Program-made: the position numbers and the translations under genes
NCBI GenBank assembly: GCA_020431825.1
Contig: JAGQHN010000033.1
Location: forward strand, 1 to 43,830
Direction of reading: 5' to 3'
Length of the DNA: 43,830 bases
DNA from: Trueperaceae bacterium
GTDB lineage: Bacteria; Deinococcota; Deinococci; Deinococcales; Trueperaceae
The notes under the pieces: generated by a model
The model's database searches: none
What the model was told of the DNA's origin: nothing
Seen by the model: the letters and a program-made list of their open reading frames with translations, nothing else
In this document: positions 17,154 to 24,973 of the stretch, piece by piece
Position numbering within the stretch: position 1 is the first letter of the stretch
Layout of the letters: each line of letters starts with the position of its first letter

Positions 17154-18235
17154 TGTCAGAAACTCAGTTAAGGCTCAGTGCCGAACAGCACTATGCCCAC
17201 GAACTTGCCGCCCTGCGTGCCGAAGACAAAGGCCCCAGACCACCCAACTGGCAGCTTTCGCCAAATGCTGTTGTGACCTACCTTATAGGCGGTAAATCGC
17301 CAAGTGGGGAAGGGATAAGTGCTAAATACATTGGTAATAGACGCCTCATAGAAATTGCGGTGGCGACCCTGGCAACTGACCGTGCGCTTTTGCTTTATGG
17401 GGTTCCAGGCACAGCTAAAAGCTGGGTTTCTGAACACCTTGCTGCTGCTATTTCTGGGGACTCGAGCTTGATTATTCAGGGAACTGCTGGTACCTCCGAG
17501 GAAGCGGTGCGTTACGGCTGGAACTATGCCAAGCTTTTGGCTGAAGGACCCTCTACTGGTGCCCTGGTAGAAAGCCCGCTGATGTGGGCTATGCAAGAGG
17601 GCAAGCTAGCCCGCATCGAAGAGTTAACCCGTATGCCCAGTGATGTGCAGGATACGCTAATTACCATTCTGTCAGAAAAGGCTTTGCCGGTTGCCGAGCT
17701 TCGTATGCAGGTCAATGCGCAAAAAGGGTTTAATGTAATTGCTACTGCTAACAACCGGGATAAAGGGGTTAATGAACTCTCAAGTGCGCTTAAACGTCGT
17801 TTTAACACTGTGGTTTTACCGCCACCAGCCAGCCTCGAGGAAGAACTTGAGATCGTGCAGTCTCGAGCCGAAAGTTTAGGCAGAGCGCTCGAGTTGCCCA
17901 ACGAAAAACCTGCTTTAGAGGAAGTGCGCCGGGTAGTTACGGTGTTCCGTGAACTTCGTAATGGACTTACAGAAGATGGCAAAAATAGGCTCAAAAGCCC
18001 CTCGGGTACGCTGTCAACTGCTGAGGCTATCAGTGTGGTGAGCCACGGTCTTAGTATGGCAGGCTATTTTGGTGATGGCAGTCTAAAAGCTGATGATCTG
18101 GCAGCGGGTTTGCTCGGGGCAATTGTTAAGGATCCTGTGCAAGACCGACTAGTATGGCAAGAGTATCTGGAAACGGTTGTGAAAGAGCGTGATGGCTGGA
18201 AAGACATTTACCGTGCCAGTCGTGACCTCATCTAA
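17153..18235 (+). CDS. MoxR-family AAA+ ATPase
   Basis: 360 aa. Walker A GVPGTAKS at 83-90. The Walker B position reads ARIEELTR at 153-160, with Glu-Glu in place of the usual Asp-Glu, seemingly a subfamily trait. Sensor 1 ATANNRDKG is near 198, Arg-finger pair LKRRF at 213-217, and the C-terminal lid carries sensor 2. MoxR ATPases act as hexameric chaperones that remodel a partner, usually together with a MIDAS VWA protein, here encoded two genes downstream. Start ATG overlaps the previous TAA by one base. The substrate is unknown; DUF5682 and the SWIM protein are the obvious candidates. Confidence 0.92.
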   Translation: MSETQLRLSAEQHYAHELAALRAEDKGPRPPNWQLSPNAVVTYLIGGKSPSGEGISAKYIGNRRLIEIAVATLATDRALLLYGVPGTAKSWVSEHLAAAISGDSSLIIQGTAGTSEEAVRYGWNYAKLLAEGPSTGALVESPLMWAMQEGKLARIEELTRMPSDVQDTLITILSEKALPVAELRMQVNAQKGFNVIATANNRDKGVNELSSALKRRFNTVVLPPPASLEEELEIVQSRAESLGRALELPNEKPALEEVRRVVTVFRELRNGLTEDGKNRLKSPSGTLSTAEAISVVSHGLSMAGYFGDGSLKADDLAAGLLGAIVKDPVQDRLVWQEYLETVVKERDGWKDIYRASRDLI

Positions 18236-18247
18236 GATAAGCTTCCG

Positions 18248-20485
18248 ATGACCGAAAAGTTTAAGCATCAGGTATTTGGTATACGCCATCATGGGCCAGG
18301 TTCTGCGCGGAGCCTGAAGCTGGCTCTGGAAGCGCTCAAGCCTGATTGCTTGCTAGTAGAAGGTCCACCAGAAGCCAACGAGCTTATTCCTCTGGTCCTT
18401 GATGCAGGCATGAACCCGCCTGTAGCCTTGCTTATTTATGCCGAAACTGAGCCACAGAGAGCCGTTTACTATCCTTTTGTGCGGTATTCGCCTGAGTGGC
18501 AGGCGCTATGCTTTGGTGCAAGTCAAGGCATTACGACACGTTTTTTTGATTTGCCTCTCAGCCATAGATTGGTGGAGCAGAGTCCCCTCGAGAGTTCCGA
18601 ACTCGAGTTTGATGGAGTCGATAGTCACTACCAGCCCAGCCTCGAGCAAGACCCCTTGTTTTATCTGGCGCAGGCAGCTGGCTACAGTGATAGTGAGCGC
18701 TGGTGGGAGCAACTGGTCGAAGAACGCTTGAGCAGCGAGGGGGTGTTTGAGGCCATCCTGGAGGCCATGACTGCGCTGCGGCAAGAGGTCAAAGAAGCCT
18801 CAGCTCATGAAGAGCGTCGTGAAGCCTTTATGCGCAGTGAAATTCGCCGCGCTTTAGCTGAGGGCTTTGAGCGCATTGCGGTGGTTTGTGGGGCCTGGCA
18901 TAGCCCCGCTCTGCAAGACTTGAGCGGGCTAAAGCAAGACAAAGCCACGCTTGCCAAGTTGCCCAAAAGCAAAGTTAAAGCCACCTGGATTCCCTATACT
19001 TCGGGCCGCCTGGCGCGGGCCAGTGGCTACGGTGCTGGCATTCGCTCGCCGGGCTGGTATGACCATGTCTGGCAGTACAGTGACAATGCCCTGGCAGGTC
19101 GCTGGCTGGCAAAAGTAGCAGGGCTATTACGAGAAGAGGGAATAGACGCCTCGAGTGCTCAGGTAATTGAAGGGGTGCGTTTAGCAGAAGCCCTGGCGGC
19201 TCTGCGCGGAAGAGCTAGTATTGGCCTGGATGAACTTAACGAAGCGGCCTATGCTCTCTTTGCCGGAGGCAATGAACTGATTTTAGAGCTGATTGCCGAG
19301 CGACTTATTGTTGCGAGTGAGCTGGGCAGTGTGACAGAGCGAGCTCCTGCCACCCCTTTACAGCTTGATTTAGAAAAAGCTCAGAAGTCGCTGCGCATGG
19401 CACCACAGGCGTTAGAAAAAAGCCTCGAGCTTGACCTGCGTAAAGACAATGATCTGGCACGTTCTCAGCTTTTACACCGCTTAAGACTTTTAGACATTCC
19501 CTGGGGAGAAGTTTTACCTTCTAGTGGCAAGGGTACCTTTAAAGAACTCTGGCAACTATGCTGGCATCCTGAGTTTGTGTTGAGATTGATTGAAGCGGGG
19601 TATTATGGACAAACGATTGAGCAGGCGAGCAGTAGCAAAGTCAAAGAGCTGGCTCAAGGCGCCACAAATCTTGCTTACTTGAGTCAGCTTTTGGATGATT
19701 CGCTGCTGGCAAATATTCCAGAGGCCAGTCAGGAACTGGTTGCCATGATTCAACTAAAAGCTGCTCAGGACCCGGACTTGAGTCACTTGGTCAGCGCTTT
19801 TCCTCGCCTGACCCATGTTTTGCGCTATGGCAATGTCAGGCTTAGTAAAGATGCCGATCTGAGCACGCTTGAGCATGTCGTAAAAGGGCTTTTAGCTCGT
19901 ATCTGTGTGGCTTTACCTGCTGCGGCAAGTTCTTTGAACGAAGAAGCTGCCAGCAAACTCTTTAGCGATATACAGAACCTGCATGCCTCGGTCAAACTTC
20001 TTGAGGAAGCTGAAAGGGCAGACTGGCTAGCCACCTTAGAGCAGCTTGCTTCCTCAAATCTGGTGCACGCTCTTATCAAGGGGCGCAGCGTCAAGCTGTT
20101 ACTGGACGAAGGTCAGCTCGAGCCCGCGGAGGCAGCTCGCCAGCTTGGGATTGCCCTTTCTGATCCTGAGATTGAAAAGGCTGCTTACTGGCTCGAGGGT
20201 TTACTCAAAGATGCTGGCCTCCTGGTTGCTCATGATGATGAGCTTTTTACCGTACTTGATAGCTGGTTTGCCAGTCTGTCACCGGAAGCTTTTGTGCGGG
20301 TTTTACCGCTGGTACGCCGAACCTTTTCCACCTTTGAAAGTCCGGAGCGGCAGGCAATTGGGCAAAAGGCCAAGGGCGTGAAGGGTACCAAGAGCCAGCA
20401 GAGTCTAAGTTTAAATGAAGTAAGAGGCGAGAAAATGCTCGAGCATCTTGCTCTTTTACTGGGCACGAAGGGAGAAGGGGTATGA
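18248..20485 (+). CDS. DUF5682 protein with TIKI/TraB-like N-terminal motifs
   Basis: 745 aa, soluble. The N-terminal half carries the DUF5682 hallmark GIRHHGPGSARS (11-22) and LLVEGPPEANEL (35-46). It also has EERREAFMRSEI (188-199) and AVVCGAWHSPAL (211-222). The series E-G-P, then E-R..M...I, then V-G-x-x-H resembles the conserved residues of the TIKI/TraB/EreA/ChaN superfamily, whose members include metal-dependent hydrolases or proteases. The match is by eye. The C-terminal half is helical and leucine-rich (about 330-745). It follows MoxR by 12 nt and overlaps the VWA gene by 4 nt. It may be the effector or catalytic member of the cassette. Confidence 0.82.
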   Translation: MTEKFKHQVFGIRHHGPGSARSLKLALEALKPDCLLVEGPPEANELIPLVLDAGMNPPVALLIYAETEPQRAVYYPFVRYSPEWQALCFGASQGITTRFFDLPLSHRLVEQSPLESSELEFDGVDSHYQPSLEQDPLFYLAQAAGYSDSERWWEQLVEERLSSEGVFEAILEAMTALRQEVKEASAHEERREAFMRSEIRRALAEGFERIAVVCGAWHSPALQDLSGLKQDKATLAKLPKSKVKATWIPYTSGRLARASGYGAGIRSPGWYDHVWQYSDNALAGRWLAKVAGLLREEGIDASSAQVIEGVRLAEALAALRGRASIGLDELNEAAYALFAGGNELILELIAERLIVASELGSVTERAPATPLQLDLEKAQKSLRMAPQALEKSLELDLRKDNDLARSQLLHRLRLLDIPWGEVLPSSGKGTFKELWQLCWHPEFVLRLIEAGYYGQTIEQASSSKVKELAQGATNLAYLSQLLDDSLLANIPEASQELVAMIQLKAAQDPDLSHLVSAFPRLTHVLRYGNVRLSKDADLSTLEHVVKGLLARICVALPAAASSLNEEAASKLFSDIQNLHASVKLLEEAERADWLATLEQLASSNLVHALIKGRSVKLLLDEGQLEPAEAARQLGIALSDPEIEKAAYWLEGLLKDAGLLVAHDDELFTVLDSWFASLSPEAFVRVLPLVRRTFSTFESPERQAIGQKAKGVKGTKSQQSLSLNEVRGEKMLEHLALLLGTKGEGV

Positions 20486-21648
20486 GCATGCACGATTCCG
20501 AGCGTTTAAAACGCTGGCGACTGGTCTTGGGTGGGCATAATGACGCTACAGGAATCTCTCTGGCAGGTACGGAAGCCAGACTTGATTCGGCACTCGAGTC
20601 CCTTTATGGTGAGGGGGCGGATCTGTCTAAACGATCAGGGGGAATGGGTAAAAGTCAACCCAAGCTTGCGCGCTGGTTAGGTGATATCCGTGAGTTTTTT
20701 CCGGGTTCGGTCGTCAAGGTCTTACAAAAGGACGCTTTTGAACGGCATAATTTAAGGCAGCTTTTACTCGAGCCAGAGATGATGGAAGGACTCGAGCCTG
20801 ATGTTCACCTGGCAGCTGACTTGCTTGCCCTAAAAGATGTTATGCCGCGTGCGGCTAAGGAAACGGCCAGAACGGTAATCGGACAAATTGTTGAAGACTT
20901 AAAACGGCGGCTCGAGGAACCAATGCGCGCCGCTATTACAGGAAGTCTGAACCGCTCCCTGCGCAATAATCGACCCAGACACAACGAAATTGACTGGAAC
21001 CGAACGATTCGGGCAAACTTGAAACATTATCAGCCGGAGTATAAAAGCATCATCCCTGAAAGGCGTATTGGCTTTGAGCGCAAACGTGGCTCTCTAAAAA
21101 ATATTGTCCTTTGCGTAGATCAAAGTGGCAGCATGGGGACATCAGTGGTTTATTCGGGAGTGTTTGGTGCCGTTTTAGCCTCTTTACCTGCAATTGACAC
21201 GCGAATGGTAGTTTTTGATACCGCAGTGGTTGATTTAAGCGAACAACTTAGTGACCCGGTTGACCTGCTCTTTGGTGTACAGCTTGGCGGCGGTACCGAC
21301 ATTAACCGGGCTCTGGCCTATTGTCAGAGCGTAATTGAACAACCTGCCGATACCATTCTGGTCTTGGTGAGTGACCTTTATGAAGGAGGCAATGCCGAAG
21401 ACATGCTACGCCGGGCAAGTGCCTTGGTTGCGGCAGGTGTGCAAATGATTGCTCTACTCGCTCTATCTGATGATGGTCGACCGAGCTTTGATCAGGGGGT
21501 AGCTCAGCACTTTGCCAGTTTGGGCATTCCAAGTTTTGCCTGCACGCCAGACAAATTTGCTGAGCTTATGGCAGCCGCGATCAAAAAAGAAGACATTGCC
21601 TTATGGGCGGCAAAAAATGACATTGTTACCAGCGTGCCAGCGCAGTGA
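20482..21648 (+). CDS. CoxE-like VWA-domain protein, MoxR partner
   Basis: 388 aa, soluble. Residues 1-200 form a helical region ending in a basic patch (ERRIGFERKRGSL). A VWA domain follows (about 205-370) with an intact MIDAS: DQSGSM at 213-218, a Thr in GGGTDINRAL near 272, and Asp in VLVSDLYEGG. This is the CoxE/YehP-like type that teams up with MoxR ATPases in metal-dependent assembly or remodelling of a target. ATG at 20482 overlaps the upstream TGA; an internal ATG two codons later is equally possible. Last gene of the cassette, with no strong terminator visible after it. Confidence 0.9.
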   Translation: MSMHDSERLKRWRLVLGGHNDATGISLAGTEARLDSALESLYGEGADLSKRSGGMGKSQPKLARWLGDIREFFPGSVVKVLQKDAFERHNLRQLLLEPEMMEGLEPDVHLAADLLALKDVMPRAAKETARTVIGQIVEDLKRRLEEPMRAAITGSLNRSLRNNRPRHNEIDWNRTIRANLKHYQPEYKSIIPERRIGFERKRGSLKNIVLCVDQSGSMGTSVVYSGVFGAVLASLPAIDTRMVVFDTAVVDLSEQLSDPVDLLFGVQLGGGTDINRALAYCQSVIEQPADTILVLVSDLYEGGNAEDMLRRASALVAAGVQMIALLALSDDGRPSFDQGVAQHFASLGIPSFACTPDKFAELMAAAIKKEDIALWAAKNDIVTSVPAQ

Positions 21649-21682
21649 CGGTACCTCAGTCTGCGAAGATTTGCTTTCTCTT

Positions 21683-22498
21683 TTATAGCTTGCTGTGTTT
21701 CGCAAAAATGACTGTATCAGACAGATTAAGATTTAAAAGAGCCCGGGCATTAGCATTTCTAACGCCAATCTCAATAAAACCACTGCTACCGGTATAAACT
21801 ACGGTTTCACCGATTTCCACGCTGGCAAAGTTTGGATAAACAGGACTCAGGACTTTATCTTGGGCAAGGGCCGTCCAGCTAGCCAGCGGTTTTTCTAGAT
21901 TCTGACTTGGCAGGTTTGTTACCAGATTGCCAAAGTGGTCCATATGGATGATTTGGGCTTGCCAGAGGCCCTCTTTAAAGTTGGGTTGTGGTAACTCGAG
22001 CTTCACCAGTTCATCTTTAGGTAGCAAGGTACCAAGCTCAGCAATATCTGTACCTTTGGCAAGCTGCGCCGCAGCCGGAGAAAAGATATCTCGCCCGTGA
22101 AAAGTGGTGCTGGCATTGGGCAAATGAAAGCTTGGGTTATCAAGACTAATGACCCTCAACACCTGCTCATGATTTAACAGGGGAGTAGCTATGCCATTGT
22201 CGGGGGCAACCAGATACTGGGTTTTGCCGTTGGCGCTAAACTCGAGTGCAATCGCCTTGCGACTACTACCTACCCCCGGGTCAATGACAAAACAAAACAC
22301 CGTTTTATCAGGAAAATATTTGTAGCTCACAAAAAGGTTGAAGATCGCCTCATTCAGGTTTTGTGGACTGATATTATGGTTGAGATGCACTACTTTTGCG
22401 TCAGGCGCTATGCTGACCATGACGCCTTCACAAACACCAACACAGGGGTCTACCAGACCGAAATCGGTAGCAAAGGCTATAACTTGAGACTGATTCAT
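21683..22498 (-). CDS. SAM hydroxide adenosyltransferase (DUF62 family)
   Basis: 271 aa. Family motifs in order: FATDFGLVDPCVGVCEGVM (N-terminal Asp contacts SAM), FVIDPGVGSSRKAIA, VAPDNGIATP, TFHGRDIFSPAAAQLA, MDHFGNLVTN, and C-terminal GSSGFIEIGVRNANA. The last lines the adenosyl pocket shared with fluorinase and chlorinase. Enzymes of this family split S-adenosylmethionine with hydroxide to adenosine and methionine. No halogenase-specific insertion is evident. Start ATG 22496-22498 has GGAGG at 22506-22510, 7 nt upstream. It is a single gene expressed from its own promoter through a SAM-I riboswitch. Confidence 0.9.
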   Translation of the reverse strand: MNQSQVIAFATDFGLVDPCVGVCEGVMVSIAPDAKVVHLNHNISPQNLNEAIFNLFVSYKYFPDKTVFCFVIDPGVGSSRKAIALEFSANGKTQYLVAPDNGIATPLLNHEQVLRVISLDNPSFHLPNASTTFHGRDIFSPAAAQLAKGTDIAELGTLLPKDELVKLELPQPNFKEGLWQAQIIHMDHFGNLVTNLPSQNLEKPLASWTALAQDKVLSPVYPNFASVEIGETVVYTGSSGFIEIGVRNANARALLNLNLSDTVIFAKHSKL

Positions 22499-22501
22499 CT
22501 A

Positions 22502-22540
22502 AGGACCTCCAGAATCGCTCTGTAAGAGCACGGAAATCCT
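22502..22540 (-). promoter_or_regulatory. Ribosome-site-sequestering hairpin downstream of the riboswitch
   Basis: On the minus strand AGGATTTCC (22540-22532) can pair along all nine positions, with two G-U pairs, to GGAGGTCCT (22510-22502), which contains the Shine-Dalgarno of the SAM hydrolase gene. An inner hairpin GCTCT/AGAGC fills the loop. The anti-SD strand shares its first two bases with the riboswitch P1 helix. No T-run terminator follows, so control would be translational. Confidence 0.5.
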
Positions 22541-22658
22541 CTACATCTACCTGGGTACGTTGATGAATTTGTACCCAGCTGGACTTAGCACCTCACCCAG
22601 AGGGTTGGTTGCTGCGGTGTCAGGGTGCCAGGTCACTCGACCGCTCTTGATAATAGAG
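22539..22658 (-). promoter_or_regulatory. SAM-I riboswitch (S-box)
   Basis: About 120 nt on the minus strand matching the S-box core. It opens with ATTATCAAGAGCGG and GAGTGACCTGGC, then CCCTGACACC, GCAACC, and the diagnostic AGGTGCTAAGTCCAGC. Helices: P1 CTCTATTATC (22658-22649) with GATGTAGAG (22547-22539), P2 GCGGT/ACCGC, P3 CCAACCC/GGGTGAGG, and P4 CTGGGTAC/GTACCCAG (8 perfect bp). It lies between a good promoter and the SAM hydroxide adenosyltransferase gene, so the regulated gene destroys the ligand. Confidence 0.9.
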
Positions 22659-22681
22659 TTGCACTAAACTTGTGCAGCGCT

Positions 22682-22710
22682 AGTTTATGAAGCTATTTTT
22701 TTTCTGTCAA
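22682..22710 (-). promoter_or_regulatory. Promoter of the riboswitch-controlled SAM hydrolase gene
   Basis: Minus strand TTGACA (22710-22705), exactly 17 nt, then TAAACT (22687-22682). Expected start near 22675, about 17 nt before riboswitch helix P1. Confidence 0.75.
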
Positions 22711-22714
22711 GTCA

Positions 22715-22758
22715 TGTGACGCCTTTGTGACGCCCCTTTTTGTCTACTGAGTGTAGAC
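22715..22758 (+). promoter_or_regulatory. Direct repeats and hairpin ahead of the PKD lipoprotein gene
   Basis: TGTGACGCC occurs at 22715-22723 and 22726-22734, offset by 11 bp (one helical turn), as for a regulator binding one DNA face. Then GTCTAC 22742-22747 pairs with GTAGAC 22753-22758 just before the AAGGAGG ribosome site. A clear -35/-10 pair for the plus strand is not visible. The repeats lie just upstream of the divergent TTGACA, so they could serve either gene. Confidence 0.35.
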
Positions 22759-22773
22759 CCCAAGGAGGTTGCC

Positions 22774-24021
22774 ATGAAATACGCTCAGATTTGCCTTTTA
22801 AGTTTTGTCTTAGTTTTTTTAGCTGCCTGTCAGACCGATGGTTTTTCGCCTCAACCTAAGCCAGCACCTGAGAACAGTGCCACTCTGAAGGCTCTTATCA
22901 ATGCCTCGGTGCTCGAGGGCAGCTCACCCTTAAAAGTACAGTTCGATGCCTCTGGTTCCACGGGCTTAAAGGAAACAAATGCTACAGCAAGCTGGGATTT
23001 TGGGGAGGGTGCAGGCTTTAGCGCGCAAGGTCTGACTCAGGAACATACTTTTAATGCGGTGGGCAGTTTTACGGTGATTCTAAAAATACAGGCACAAGTA
23101 GCTGGCAGCCTGGTACAGGACCAGGCTACTGTGACCATCCGTGTAAATGATGGCGTTAATCCTGCTCCAAATCCAGATGCTGAGGGAGTGAAGCCAGAAT
23201 TAGCCCTGGCACTTAGCCTGCAGCGTCAGGAACTCGAGCAAGACATGAGCGCCTTAGGTCTGGATGCTGTTAGATTTGCGAGTATTCAAAGTGGCGGTAA
23301 CAGCCTGGTAAGTACCGGAACCATTCGTCAGAGTGCCAGTGGCAGCTTTACTTATAGCAATGACCGAAGCGATGCTCTCGAGCTTCAGTTTAGTGATGGC
23401 TCGAGCCTGCTTTACCGCTTCAGTAGCCTTGTTTTTGATACCAATCAGCCCAACGGAGAACGGGCTCTCCGCAAAGACCACAATCTGGCCTTTCGCCTCG
23501 AGACCTCTGAAGGCAGCAGTGTTGAGATAAGCCTTATTCAGCAAGATGGTGCCTATCAGAAAACCGTCAAAGGCATTATTTTTAATGAAGGTACGGCTTT
23601 TACCGTGAATACATTGACCCAGGGAAGTGTTCTTAGTGACATCAACCCACCTGGAGTCAATTTTGAAACGCGGGAAAGTATTTCTGGCAGTATCAGTGCA
23701 GCAGGGTTTAGCCTCGAGCTAAACGAAAGCTTTTCCTATCATCTGGTTATCTTTAATGACGCCATTGAAGATGTCAAACATCAGTTTAATAACCGCTGGA
23801 CGGTAGCGGGCAAGACCTTTAGTCTGCAAAATGGCATCATTCGCCGCATCTTCAAAAATGCCAAACCCGTCGAACTTGATAACTGGACGATTGCCGGTGA
23901 AGTTACTGCAAATGGCGTAGGGGTAGGTGGCCTGGGGCTCGAGCAAAGTGCTGTGTCTCTGGATACTGTGCTGACCATTGAAGGTCAGAAGAGAACGCTG
24001 TTTAGTGACAAGCTTTTTTAG
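22774..24021 (+). CDS. PKD-domain lipoprotein
   Basis: 415 aa. Lipoprotein signal MKYAQICLLSFVLVFLAAC with the modified Cys at 19. A short linker is followed by one PKD domain (about 40-130: FDASGSTG, ASWDFGEGAGF, HTFNAVGSFTVIL). A long beta-rich C-terminal region (about 150-415) follows, which I cannot assign. PKD domains support protein or polysaccharide contacts at the surface, so an envelope-exposed binding role is likely. AAGGAGG precedes ATG. It carries seven CTCGAG sites, one of the densest genes in the window. Confidence 0.75.
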   Translation: MKYAQICLLSFVLVFLAACQTDGFSPQPKPAPENSATLKALINASVLEGSSPLKVQFDASGSTGLKETNATASWDFGEGAGFSAQGLTQEHTFNAVGSFTVILKIQAQVAGSLVQDQATVTIRVNDGVNPAPNPDAEGVKPELALALSLQRQELEQDMSALGLDAVRFASIQSGGNSLVSTGTIRQSASGSFTYSNDRSDALELQFSDGSSLLYRFSSLVFDTNQPNGERALRKDHNLAFRLETSEGSSVEISLIQQDGAYQKTVKGIIFNEGTAFTVNTLTQGSVLSDINPPGVNFETRESISGSISAAGFSLELNESFSYHLVIFNDAIEDVKHQFNNRWTVAGKTFSLQNGIIRRIFKNAKPVELDNWTIAGEVTANGVGVGGLGLEQSAVSLDTVLTIEGQKRTLFSDKLF

Positions 24022-24054
24022 AGAGAACTTGCCAGCGCTTCCTGGGGTTTCAGG

Positions 24055-24429
24055 TTAGTTGACTGCCTCAGCGAGAGCGTGAGACACCAGATCATCAAAG
24101 GCAATAAGCTCGAGAGCCTTTTCGTGGGTAGCACTAAGAATAACGGGGGGAGCCACCTTATGCTCCAGAGCTTCCTGCCAGCGCGCTGCACAAAGACACC
24201 ACTGATCGCCTGGTTTTAAGCCTTTAAAGCCAAACTCGGGGCGGGGAGTACTGAGATCATTGCCCATTGCCAGGCTAAATTGTAAGAACTCCAGGGTCAT
24301 GCGGGCACAAACAACATGAACCCCAATATCGCCCATACCCGTATCACAGCAACCCGTGCGGTAAAAGCCTGTGATGGGGTCAAGTGAACAGTCTTTTAGC
24401 TCTGTCCCCAAAACATTTTTCGCTTTCAT
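24055..24429 (-). CDS. DUF2237-family protein
   Basis: 124 aa from ATG 24427-24429; an in-frame TTG at 24474 is rejected. Small conserved protein with the family core NVLGTELKDCSLDPITGFYRTGCC, then DIGVHVVCARMT, GNDLSTPRPEFGF, LKPGDQWCLCAARW and the final VAPPVILSATHEKAL. Several invariant Cys suggest metal or redox chemistry, but no activity is established. No Shine-Dalgarno is present; TATACT lies 6 nt upstream of the ATG, implying a leaderless mRNA. It faces the PKD gene with a 33-nt gap that holds no clear terminator. Confidence 0.8.
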   Translation of the reverse strand: MKAKNVLGTELKDCSLDPITGFYRTGCCDTGMGDIGVHVVCARMTLEFLQFSLAMGNDLSTPRPEFGFKGLKPGDQWCLCAARWQEALEHKVAPPVILSATHEKALELIAFDDLVSHALAEAVN

Positions 24430-24435
24430 AGCTTT

Positions 24436-24441
24436 AGTATA
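24436..24441 (-). promoter_or_regulatory. -10 box placing the DUF2237 gene on a leaderless transcript
   Basis: Minus-strand TATACT is followed by six bases (AAAGCT) and then ATG. No -35 of good quality is visible. Compare the nearly identical arrangement before the SCO1 gene. Confidence 0.45.
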
Positions 24442-24522
24442 GCCATAAGAAAGAACAGAAATTTGAAGCTGCAATGAAATTCTGCTTCTGGCTGAGTATG
24501 CTAGCGGAGAAAAGGAGAACCT

Positions 24523-24918
24523 ATGGCAACCGTGTCACTGATTGAGTATGAAGATGCTTCAGCGGAAGTTCGTGAAGTTTTTGATGATATTCGGCGAGTA
24601 CGCAAGTCTGACTTTATCAACAATTTCTGGAAGGCGCTTGCTCATCACCCGGAAACCTTAAAACGTACCTGGGAGAGTTTGAAAGTTGTTATGGCACCTG
24701 GAGCGCTGGACGCTCTGCAAAAAGAAATGCTCTATATTGCGGTATCAATAGCCAACAACTGTGATTACTGCATTCATTCTCATACGGCTTCGGCCTTTGC
24801 CAAAGGTATGACCGAGGGACAGTATCAGGAGTTACTGGCAGTTGTAGCGATGGCACATCAGACCAATGCGTTATCCACAGGGTTAAAGGTGCCTGTGGAT
24901 AACGCATTTTTAGCCTAG
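24523..24918 (+). CDS. AhpD/carboxymuconolactone decarboxylase-like protein
   Basis: 131 aa all-helical protein. The AhpD core is visible: KEMLYIAVSIANNCDYCIHSHTASAFAKGMT, with the CxxC redox pair (Cys-Asp-Tyr-Cys) followed by His at the spacing used in peroxidase-type members. The upstream Glu lies in QKEM. Such proteins reduce peroxides or organic hydroperoxides through the Cys pair. Start ATG follows AAAGGAG by 7 nt, and a -10-like TATGCT lies further upstream. Single-gene unit ending at a strong bidirectional terminator. Confidence 0.85.
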   Translation: MATVSLIEYEDASAEVREVFDDIRRVRKSDFINNFWKALAHHPETLKRTWESLKVVMAPGALDALQKEMLYIAVSIANNCDYCIHSHTASAFAKGMTEGQYQELLAVVAMAHQTNALSTGLKVPVDNAFLA

Positions 24919-24932
24919 CTAAAAGAATGTAA

Positions 24933-24960
24933 AAAAGCTCGAGCCAAGACTCGAGCTTTT
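24933..24960. terminator. Bidirectional terminator whose stem is built from two CTCGAG motifs
   Basis: AAAAGCTCGAG 24933-24943 and CTCGAGCTTTT 24950-24960 form an 11-bp perfect stem with loop CCAAGA. A-rich and T-rich flanks let it work on both strands, serving the convergent AhpD-like and DUF5666 genes. Both arms contain the over-represented hexamer CTCGAG. They are two of only three copies that lie outside predicted genes in this window. Confidence 0.85.
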
Positions 24961-24973
24961 AAACTTCTAAACC

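Noticed and set aside
17524..17994. 156-codon minus-strand frame inside the MoxR gene
   Set aside because: Serine-rich shadow of conserved AAA+ sequence with no ribosome site.
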